Shown piece by piece: positions 55,271-64,000 of a stretch of 64,000 nt of DNA. The stretch comes from Climacium dendroides (lineage: Eukaryota; Streptophyta; Bryopsida; Hypnales; Climaciaceae). The DNA lies in assembly GCA_950106755.1 (NCBI GenBank), contig OX467092.1:9052001-9116000 (forward strand), read 5' to 3'. Position 1 is the first letter of the stretch; every line of letters begins with the position of its first letter. Under the pieces are notes generated by a model. It made no database searches and was not told the DNA's origin. It saw only the letters and a list, made by a program, of their open reading frames with translations. Both the position numbers and the translations under genes were made by a program.

Positions 55271-57909
55271 GTAGTAATTGTTTGAATGCTGGAAATCTTC
55301 ACTAGAATTGATCAATATATCAATCACTACGAGTGGGGTGCAGAGGAGTATAAGATGATGAAAACAATGACTGGCATTGATCGAGTGCTTCAAATGTTGG
55401 AATGAGAGGATCCAGACAAGAAGCAAGCAGAAGTGATTGGTACTTCGAAATCCCAGCGTCTCTGGAAATTTTGTTTCCAATTAGAGGAAGATGATTAAGT
55501 CTTCATTGTTGATTCCTAGTACGTAGCATGCCTTTTGACACCCGTCGTTGTGAAAATAATCTAGGTACAGAGATTTTGAGCAGCTTGCACCCACTCACTG
55601 AGCACCACGGATGCTGTCTCCATGAAAGCTTATTAGACTTTGAGTTTTTTCATTGCTTCATGTATCTGGAAGGCTGAGTTCTCACAAACACTTCATCGAA
55701 CCTATTGGTATGTATGTGGACGAGTCTCCAATCACAAGGCCGCTAAACGCAAATTTGTAGATGAATCCCTGACATACACCACTATAGGAGAGTGAATGGT
55801 CGGATGCGATACTTGGGATTGGGGGCTCGCCGGTGAGTGATGGGGAGGGTTGTGCGGTGGAGGGGAATTGTAAGTGCAGCAGGGATGAGCATTGTGCGGG
55901 AGGTACGAAGTATAGTGTTTGTACTTGGGGGTTGTTTTACAGAGATGCGAGAGTGTGTCGGTAGCTAGAGTCTCGCGATTGTAAGTGTTTTCAGGAATTT
56001 GTAGGCCTGTTACCCAAGTTAGGCATGGCCAACGCCATGCATTCTTGAATGTTTCCTCAAAGTACTTGCTAGCCAGCACTTCTTTGAGGTTTGGAACATG
56101 ATTCTGGAAAAGACTCAGTCTTCGATCTGAAGGCCAGCTCTTGATACCAGCAACCTATCGTGAATTTTGTTAAATTGGCGGAATTCCACCGAGATGGCAC
56201 TTGTCAGGGGTCGCCACTCGCCGGTTGAAATGGACATCTGTTTTAGTCCTCGTTTTTAGCGCTTTGTGCCGTCGACTAGTATTGCAGGACGATTCATTTA
56301 CCAGAAGAAATGTGAAGATCCATTGGATCACTTTTCTGCATCTTTTGAGAAGGGTCTGGGGGGGGGGGGTAAGAGACATTGCTGGTCAAGATGTGTCAGG
56401 ACATTGCAGTAAAAGAACCAGCCCTTACCTCCAAACAAGTGTCTCGCAGGGAGTCAACAAACACTAAACTTTGACTTGCTTTGTGGTTTCGGGACTTTGC
56501 TTTCCTTGCCATGCGTGATGCCCTTACTTGAATGTGTTACCTCTCTCATGAAGTTTTCTCAGTCAGTTGATGTGTTTATTAATTTGGTCTGATTTTGAGA
56601 CTGAAGAGACATTTGTTAAGGTTCAACGGTGTGATGCGGCTGAAGTCTTCATTGCCATACTTGACAATTAGGTTCTAGACTTAGAGCTGTTGAATGCTGT
56701 GGCTCTTGTATTCCCAAAGTATTGGCTAGGAAGTAACTGTGACGAGTTTTTTTGCATTGCATATGAAGACCCTGAGGTAGCACTTTGTTGTTGTGAAATT
56801 CATCAACGGAGGCATTGCAAATGAGTCCAAGAGGGTCCAGATCAACCTCTTGTTGGATGCACGCACCCTTGGGTTGCAGACGTCCTTGTCTAAGTTGAGA
56901 GTGAAATCAAATGCCCAGGCAACAATAGATGAGTCATGGGATACAAATCCTTTGACGAAAAAATGGCAGAAATTTGATAAATGACACAATTTACATTGTG
57001 TGTGCAAATGGCACAATAACATTGTGTGTGATTGTAACAAGATGATCTCATTGTCAAGTTCATTGTCAAGTTACAAGGTGTTCATATTCAAAGCTAAAGC
57101 TAAGGTACGTGCTTGATTGGTTCACAAGATTCTAACTTATCTAATGAAAGTTACTGTTCATATGTATAGTGTATCTATATAGTCAGGTATAGTTCATTTA
57201 CAAGTTCTGAGCGTCCACTAGTGTAAAACTTCACAAATGTTGTGATGTCACAGTCAAATGTTCTTGTACTTTTGCAAATTGTCACAATGGTTCTTTCAAC
57301 ATGAACTTTTGCAGACGTGTACCAGGGCTAGTCGTATGTCTACCATGCCTTCATATGCCTCATTCAACAGTCACATTACAAATTTATGAATGGAGTTCTC
57401 ATTACTGTTCAAAACAGCATTGGTGGCGGCCTTACTTTCCAGCCTCCCTGTCCCACCATGGCAATCCCTCCCCAACCAACATTTGCACCAATAGATTGTA
57501 CTTTTGCTTCTCTTTCAACTATGCATATCCTTACTTCAAGCAAATCCATCATCAATTCAAATTTTGCAATTCTTGTCGTCTTGCATTGACTTCCCATTTT
57601 GCTTCAATTATGCTCGTTTTTTGGAGGAGGGGGCTTATACTTCACATGATTTGGCTAGACTAAGGGAGCTACAATGATGCTTATGGGATAATTGGAGAGT
57701 TTGATTCGCACCATCAGCCTACGTTCGACGACTTCATTCTCTACATTCATTGTTTGTCGTCAACTTAAAAATTCAAAGCTCAACTACCATTCTTAATAGC
57801 TTATATGAAGTGAGTTTTCATACTTTCTTTTTTGAATGTTTTTCATACATCAACAACAATTTGTATTTTATTCTTATATGTAATTTTGTTTATTTACAAA
57901 TTACAATGT
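55271..57909. other. Decayed, unassigned sequence
   Basis: Fragments of protein-like reading occur but are broken. About 56,600-56,985 on the plus strand has frames such as VVKFINGGIANESKRVQINLLLDA interrupted by a stop and a shift. I cannot assign a family; a degraded transposon or gene is possible. A G run lies at about 56,359-56,368. No intact gene is seen. Confidence 0.3.
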
Positions 57910-58740
57910 GTAGTCAAACATTGAGTGATGATGAGAGGGCTTTAATTGTAGGAATGCGAGAGGGGGGCATGAAATTTGAATGCATTGCTAAATTCATGAG
58001 AATGCCACGTTCTATGGTATCCACTATTTTGATTAAGTAGAAGAAATTTGACTATATAATTACTTAGAAATCCAAACCTTGGTCACCAAAGCTCTTAGAT
58101 CAGGCACTTAAAATCTTATGTTGCCTTATCCATGGAGATCGTCGACTCACTTTAGGAACACTAGCTAACACCTTTGGAGTTTATCAAAATATCATTCGAA
58201 AGTATGTCCACCGCCTTGGATTCAAGAATTGCATAGCTCTTTGAAAATCTTACTTCAATCTACTTCATACGAATCAAAGATTGGTTTTTGCTTGCAAATA
58301 TGGACAATTGAAGATTGAAATAGGATTATATGGATAGATGAGTCTTCGTTTGAACTTGGCAAAGACTCCTAACGCATTCAAGTTTGGAGGAAAGCCCATG
58401 AAAAATATTTGGACAAGTATCTTGTTCTTATTTTCAAATCAGGGAGAATATTGGTCATGGTGTGGAGGGCATTCACTACATTTGACAAAAGTCCTCTAGA
58501 TTTTATGCCTCAAAGGGAGTGAAGTGCCGTAGATTTTGTTAGATATATTTACGAAGGTATTCTCTCCAAATTTTACTTCATGCATGATGCACTTTAGCTT
58601 CTCATTCTTATGGATGATGGTGCTATTGTGCATCATAGCAAACTTCATGTACTTTGGAGGGAAACTCATGGGATGCAAAACTACAATGGCCTCTGAATTC
58701 GCCTAAATGTGCATACTAAATGTTGTATGTTTTTGGATTC
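57910..58740 (+). pseudogene. Tc1-like transposase remnant
   Basis: It starts MCSQTLSDDERALIVGMREG and continues to IAKFMRMPRSMVSTIL, a Tc1/mariner helix-turn-helix. After a TAG it resumes with RRLTLGTLANTFG and HRLGFKNC. A frame change then leads to IIWIDESSFELGKDS (first catalytic Asp), VWRKAHEKYLDKYLVL and FKSGRILVMVWRAF, then LILMDDGAIVHHSK (second Asp region) and WPLNSPK. Several stops and frameshifts make it dead. The DESSFELG motif belongs to Tc1-like DDE_3 transposases that I associate more with fungi and animals than with plants. Confidence 0.75.
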
Positions 58741-59018
58741 TACATGTAAATTTTTTTATGATGATAAACTACTCTTTACTACAATTCCAACTCAACTTGC
58801 GACTTAGGATATGGTGAGGGTTCAATCTAAAGGTTTGTGTATGACTTTGATTGCTACTCTTTCTAGCATATATTGTAGTAATTTGAGTAGTTTATGTACC
58901 CTACTAGACAAACTAAACGTTTTTGATTTCTAATGGATCATTGTGGTTGATGTTCGAGTTATAGTCCTGTTGCATATGGGATTTTTCTTCTAGCATATGT
59001 TCTAGTGGTAGTTTTTGG
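58741..59018. other. Short spacer between two decayed transposons
   Basis: AT-rich, nothing recognised. Confidence 0.4.
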
Positions 59019-60357
59019 CTATAAGTCTATTCTAGGATCTAAGTTTTGTAGGCTTGGTGTGCTGGAAACTACATGAGGTGATGGGTTGAAGTTGGTTTGT
59101 GGAATTTCTCTTAAAGAAACAATTTGCGGTAGAGTAGTAAAAGTTGAATTTGATATAGAACTTTGAAATTTTTGCAATGGGGCAATAGAATTAGAGGGAT
59201 TTAGTTGTGAAGCACTGGTGGTGGTGAGTTGTTCATGAACTACTCGATATAGTTGCTCTTTAAATGACTTCTTCGTTTCAACAATTTGGTGTGTTCCAAC
59301 TAGTACGTCAGCTTCATTAATAGTCACATCTCTTGATAGTATGATTGTCTTTGTTTGTGGGTAATAATAGCAATAGGCTTTTGTATACTCATCAAAACCT
59401 ATGAGTATACAATTTGAGACCTTAGATTCTAATTTTGAATGCTAATGTTTAGGTACTTGTACATAAACTTGTGTTCCAAAAACATGGAGATGCAATATGT
59501 TTGGTTGTTTTCCATAGAAGGTTTCCTCCGATGTTGTCATACTTAAAAATAGAAGTAGGTCTGCAATTTATGAGATAGCAAGTTGACTTGATGACTTCTA
59601 ACTACATGTTGGATGGGAGTTAACTTTGGTGTAGGAGGCATCGAGCTGTCTCAACAATTGATCTATTCTTTTGTTTGGAGATGCCATTTTGTTGTGGTGT
59701 GTATGGTTGTGTGAACTCATATTTGATACTTGAAGTTTTACAAAAAACTTTGAATGTGTTGAAAGTGTATTCACCTCTATTATATATCAAACCTTAGCGT
59801 CTTGATTCAATTGCTCGTAATTGTCTCCATGAATGCTTTTAATTTTTGAAATTCAAAAAAAAACTTGAGCTTTGGTTTTGATGAGGCTTAGCCAGGTCCA
59901 TTTGCTGAAATCATTGGTGAAGGTCACGAAATATTGTGCTTCGTTGTATAATGCAATTTTAAAGGGTCTACAAACATCACTATGTATTAGTTCTAGGGTT
60001 TGTGAACTACGGTTGTTGCTTTGATATGGGAATTTCTTATTGGCTTGTTTCCCTTTGGCACATGTTTCACAAGTATAGTTTACTTTAGGTAGCTGAGGTA
60101 GTCCTACTATAGTCCCTAATTGTGATAATTTGTAGAGTGTTAAAATTAACATGACCTAATCTACAATGCCACAATATGATCCTTTGCACACTATCATTTG
60201 TTTCTACTAAACAAATTTGATTTGTAATACACTCAGCTTGAAGTTTATATAAAGCTCTAGGATGAGGCCTAGTTCCTTCGCATAATATCTCTTTAGTTTT
60301 GATATTTGGGCATGGAGAGCGAAATTGTGAACTTCGAATAGTTGCAAATATACACAA
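59019..60357 (-). pseudogene. Ty1/copia retrotransposon fragment (pre-integrase, integrase, linker)
   Basis: Read on the minus strand from 60,357 downward. First comes a GAG-pre-integrase block (LWHCRLGHVNFNTLQ), then CETCAKGKQ and the integrase core start (LELIHSDVCRPF, YFVTFTNDFSKWTW). Integrase remnants around 59,640-59,850 follow, then the post-integrase linker (DVTINEADVLVG). Stops and shifts break the frame repeatedly. No reverse transcriptase, RNase H or clear long terminal repeats were found, so it is an old fragment. Confidence 0.75.
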
Positions 60358-60860
60358 GGCAATAGTTGTGTTACCTTGTGTGGTTACCCAAAATCGACCC
60401 TAGGCTCTAATGTAGAGGGCTTACATGTAAGGCAAGAATCTAGATGAGACCTTTTGCAGGTCACAATTTGGTACAATTACTTGAGCACATTAGGTGTAAG
60501 TGTGACTCGGTTAAATATCTATAGTCACTCTCTGAATGGAAATGGGATTGTCTACTTTCTCCTATAGTGGCCTACAACCTCCCACTTCGAAATCCCATCC
60601 GAAATTCGTACTTAGTACAAGAGATTTGATTTTAAACCCTTGGCACTTGTACCCTAAGTGACCTTTCCACAGCTTTATACTGATCTCACAAAATACACTC
60701 CTACATGTTGGTTAAAATACAAAAACTGACGCACATAGTATCCTCAACCTTACATGCAAATGACGCAAGTTAAGTCAACACTTCATATCTGCTAACAACA
60801 TTCTGGGTGATAGGAATGGATTCCTCCAAGTTAATAACAACGTGCCACCATCCGCGGGAC
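60358..60860. other. Spacer with dispersed repeat (about 60,520-60,730)
   Basis: It contains the relative of the repeat in intron 1 of the carrier gene (2,880-3,140). It might include the edge of the copia element or its terminal repeat, but I could not show a paired repeat. Confidence 0.35.
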
Positions 60861-61996
60861 ATACACGACCTCCTCCGCGATCACCGATGATCTGGCCTCG
60901 CTTCACCGAGAAAGAAGAAAAGATCCTCTCGAAAGTAAATAAGCACTTCATAGTCTACAGCTAGCTGTGGAGCCTTCTCTGCAAATTTGGAGTCAAAAAT
61001 GTAAAGAAGACGCTCCTCTTCAACAGCGTCTGCGTAAGTGTAGTAATCACTGAGTTTGAGGTGGATAGGACCTGCAGCAAAATCAACATCGCCAAAAGGT
61101 ACTCACGGTCCCACTTTTAAAATGCTGGCCAGGAAGCTAATGCACAGCGGAGGAAACCAGGCTTATTCGGCTCCTCCAAATCTCGGATAAAGTCTTTCAC
61201 AAACAGATTCCCGCGCCTCTCAATGTTATCAGTGTACAACCACTCCGATTTTAGCTGGAGGCTGCCACACAATCAGCTTTGGAAAAGGTAGTCCGAATAG
61301 AAATTCTTCACCTGGTCAACGAAACGAAATATGCTGATTAAAGAAAAGACTTCCAGATTTCCATAGGACACTGCTTGCAAATGATAGAAAGAAGAGAGAA
61401 ATCTAAGAAACAAAATTGTGCAATAAATAATCCGATCCTAAATTGGCCCAGACTGCCCCTTACGTTTTAACAGATTTGAGTACAACTTTCTTTAGTTCAA
61501 TTTTCGTTAATATATTGATCAACACATGACCTTTTCTCCATTCATCCAAAGAGATACAAAATTAGGCCCCATCTCAATAATTCAGAATAAGATCAAACAT
61601 TTGAAGACATTAATCCTTGGTCCTTCAGGTGATATAAAGTTCAAAACTAAGGCCATTAAAAGGGTCGCTACGAACCTTCAAAGGGAGGTGAGGAGAAACC
61701 CCATATTTTGGCACAACAGACGTCACATATGCTGTCTTCCAACAACCTTTAAAACCTAAATTTCCCTTATAATTATCCAGGACCAAGATTCGCCACAATG
61801 AAAACTCGTGTGGAACACAGAAAGCTTCACTGACAAGAGCCAGGCGTGCTAGATCATGCCCATCCATGCTGCTCAAAATTTCATAGATTGTTTCGTCACT
61901 CAGCATTCGCAATGTCCCAAGACCCACATCTCTCAGATTGCAATCCGAAGCGCTAAGCAGAAGGTTTCCCAACGATTGAATGCCGTAGCTGTACAA
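60861..61996 (-). pseudogene. F-box/JmjC protein pseudogene
   Basis: The 5' part (61,996 down to about 61,700) encodes LGTLRMLSDETIYEILSSM and LARLALVSEAFCVPHEFSLW, an F-box, followed by KGCWKTAYV. The second part (about 61,320 down to 60,865) encodes FYSDYLFQS, then a stop where the family has Trp, DNIERRGNLF, EEPNKPGFL, ASWPAF, another stop, KWDREYL, a shift, FAAGPIHLKLSDYYTYA, LYIFDSKFAEKAP and YEV-type blocks, then LGEARPDHR and a third stop. This order matches the plant F-box/JmjC protein related to JMJD6 (Arabidopsis JMJ21 type). The iron-binding part of JmjC is absent or unreadable. At least three stops and one shift make it a pseudogene. An intron of about 380 bases may separate the two parts. 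Confidence 0.75.
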
Positions 61997-62530
61997 TCCC
62001 TTTTGAAGCCCATACTACTTTTCCTCACCTTCTTCTTCTTCAACACCTCCGCAATTAGGTAACTCCAACTCTGCTTCAGCATTTCGTAAAGACCATTTCC
62101 TAAATTTTGCTTTTTTTCTCCTCCACTTGCGTTCTAGACCACCTCGTTCTCGCAAATGTTCACCTTCAAGCGCTGCACGATTCATCTCCTTGCCTGTGAG
62201 CCCAAAATGCAACGTCAAAAAAGAGTATTACAAGATGCCAATGTGCGTGGTGTCTCCCAAAACCCTTAACCCTAAAACCGGAGAATGCCCGACAAGTGAA
62301 GCAAGGGAACGATGCCCAGCTTCATGGCCATCACTCCGTTACCCTCATTTCTACTGCTACGAATACACAGAACCAGAGAATGCACAACATGGAGCACAGA
62401 ATGACATTAACATCGCGAGGTGTGGGGAATCTGAGGCTGGCGAAGAGCTTCAATATCTTGCCAAAGAATTCGTACCGAATTGCAATACTATTTGTGAAAC
62501 CCAACAGCGAGCAGGTGTGTGAAAAATACA
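61997..62530 (+). other. Balanced-GC region with possible divergent first exon (62,296-62,515)
   Basis: On the plus strand, frames at 62,127-62,522 and 62,296-62,541 overlap. The second contains a protein-like basic stretch, GNLRLAKSFNILPKNSYRIA, and ends near a possible donor, GAGCAG|GTGTGT, at about 62,515. No downstream exon is recognised. It would be divergent from the F-box pseudogene, possibly from a shared promoter. The identity is unknown. Confidence 0.25.
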
Positions 62531-62899
62531 CTACGATGTAAGGAATCGGTACATATTGACTTACACTGCCGATCTTAGATAAACCCCTGCAGTTGGTAAA
62601 TATTCATCATCTATTCAAAATGTTTCCACAAAGTAGATTGACGTCAGGTAGGCACCCATTTTCGTGGCTTGGGGCTGTTTTCAGTGGTATTACCAGTAAC
62701 TTAAAGTCCGTTTCAAACTACATCACAAGTTCCAATTCTACTAATTTTAGACCAAATCCCAACTTCTTTGGGTTGTAGAAGGTGAATCAAAAATATTATA
62801 AGTGAGAATTGGAGTTTGATAGTATAAAGGCCAAAGCCTCAACTCAAAGTCCCAACTCAAAGTCCCAACTTTTCTCATTTGTAATGTTATATGGAGTAT
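62531..62899. other. Spacer before the segmental duplication
   Basis: AT-rich, with a short direct repeat of CCCAACTCAAAGT near 62,840-62,870. No gene is recognised. Confidence 0.4.
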
Positions 62900-64000
62900 A
62901 TGAAGTTGTCATCTCTATTCAGAAAACAATCCCATGACTTGCAGGAAACCTAAAACTTTTTCGATTGATACCAAATTCAAGCCCTTCCCCAAGCTCATAT
63001 GCATAAAACAAATGAACGAATTGTTTTGGAAATGCAAGGTTTTGGAGTTTTGAATGAGGACCACAAATGAAAAACACTTTGTGAGCACCTATTCTCTCAT
63101 TATTGAATGCACAATATAGTGCAAGATTAACATGGTAGTAACTAAGATTGTTTCTTCAAGGGAAAAGGGCCAAGGACATTCACTCGTAGACAATAATCTA
63201 ATGCTACTGCTGCAGTTAGGAAGATGAGCACACTTTCTCCAGTAACTAAGCTTGCCTTCAAGATACTATCCATATCCGCTTTTGGAAATTCAGAAAGAGC
63301 TTGTGTAGCATATCCAACACCTGTGCAAACATTGGAAGCTGGACATCAACAATGATCATGTGTAACTTTCTCAAATAATCAACTTTGTCACTAGCAAAAA
63401 ACATTGCAAATTTGGTCTTTGACTTCTACCATGTGTCAAAGTTACACTTATTATGGTTTAGAGTCTTTCAACAAGAGATTTTCTATTTCTAACAAAGGAC
63501 AAGTGTCATGATGCAAAAACAATGTTCTATAGGGATTGTGCTCTAATGAAAATAGGGAATGAAGAGTCTTGAGCACCAAATGATTAGAATTTCTTCCAAG
63601 AAAGATGGAAAACATTCTCTCACCTCTAACTAAGCCAAAAGCGGCAGCAACTCCAGATTTGAGTTGCAAATTTCCCAAGTCTCGACGAATGGCATATCGA
63701 TATGTTACACCGAACAAAGCACAACTTACTAAAATGCCAACTTGGCTTAAAAGAGCCCCCAAACTCAAGCCTCCATCAATGGCAATGGTGAAAGGGAGAC
63801 TAACAAAAGTGCCAGCAATTGTAGAGACAGCTGCTGCCTGCATCACAAATGTTAACATATCAATCCACTGCACCTGATAAACATGACACTTATCTATAGA
63901 AGATATCAAAACTCCAATCTCTTTGTGTACATGAAAATCAAGTAGGAAAATTGCCAAAACTATTGTTACTTCATAGAAACTATAAAGTATGAATGGAATC
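62900..64000. repeat. Segmental duplication, copy 2 (partner at 44,414-45,517), runs off the window
   Basis: Direct copy of 44,414-45,517 at an offset of about 18,484. The portion matching the plus-strand exon (about 62,905-63,050) is decayed, with stops, while the minus-strand exons 5 and 4 are intact. Confidence 0.85.
63142..64000 (-). CDS. Plastid-type membrane protein, intact 3' exons (partial gene)
   Basis: Two exons on the minus strand: 63,624-63,837 (exon 4) and 63,142-63,320 (exon 5, stop TAG at 63,142-63,144), with the same phases and lengths as the gene at 44,657-47,877. Exon 4 reads STIAGTFVSLPFTIAIDGG and CALFGVTYRYAIRRD without a stop; Arg CGA stands where the other copy has TGA. 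LGNLQLKSGVAAAFGLVRG is closer to what I recall of the plant family than the other copy. Upstream exons with the transit peptide should lie beyond 64,000 if this is a complete gene. It is the better candidate for the functional locus. Confidence 0.75.

Noticed and set aside
56201..56467. 88-codon plus-strand frame
   Set aside because: No motif, no splice sites that link it to the gulonolactone-oxidase-like exon, and a G-run inside it.
60358..60860. Long terminal repeat of the copia fragment
   Set aside because: No matching repeat was found on the other side of the fragment. The similarity to 2,880-3,140 indicates a dispersed repeat but not a terminal repeat pair.

Overview
This is a nuclear contig from a plant, almost certainly a land plant. 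The evidence is spliced GT-AG genes for a mitochondrial acyl carrier protein, a citrin-type carrier, a plastid-type membrane protein and an F-box/JmjC protein, together with Stowaway, Tourist/Harbinger, hAT-like and Mutator-like elements. I cannot fix the lineage from sequence alone. Genes are sparse, and their exons are richer in GC than the very AT-rich surroundings. Most of the 64 kb is transposon-derived or simple AT-rich DNA. I saw no bacterial features, CRISPR arrays, rRNA or tRNA genes.

Region by region. 0-1 kb holds two short inverted-repeat elements. 1.2-6.2 kb is a six-coding-exon carrier gene (662 aa by my splicing) with a 5'-UTR intron and an unusual N-terminal half carrying three FYAW repeats. 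7.4-8.2 kb is a two-exon mitochondrial acyl carrier protein gene with a telo-box next to its start. 8.2-27.9 kb is a gene desert with foldback elements, a Tourist-like MITE, a family of 0.8-1.5 kb elements with TTAACC termini, three copies of a hairpin-like MITE with 8-bp target duplications, and a 228-bp tandem array. 27,927-37,450 is the most striking object: a 9.5-kb palindrome made of two apparently identical 4.7-kb arms, each with an intact PIF/Harbinger transposase and a broken Myb-like accessory gene, bounded by 3-bp TCA repeats. 38.9-42.1 kb is a degenerate tandem array followed by a two-exon single-pass membrane protein gene. 42.9-43.9 kb has a foldback element and a 165-bp triplication containing TATA-box-like words.

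44.2-47.9 kb has a 3' exon on the plus strand converging on a five-exon plastid-type membrane protein gene on the minus strand. That gene carries a premature TGA, and its 3' half recurs without the stop at 63.1-64.0 kb in a direct segmental duplication that runs off the window. 48-55 kb is mostly AT-rich repeats, with a fourth hAT-like MITE and a second Mutator-like MITE. 55.1 kb has what looks like an isolated first exon of an L-gulonolactone-oxidase-like gene. 57.9-60.4 kb holds decayed Tc1-like and Ty1/copia remnants. 60.9-62.0 kb is an F-box/JmjC pseudogene.

The genes are housekeeping loci with no shared pathway. The palindromic Harbinger is the best candidate for something new: a composite mobile element that carries a complete transposase in each arm and whose read-through transcript would be a long hairpin, so it could both move and silence its own family. 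All splice models, identities and family names come from reading by eye; no search was run.
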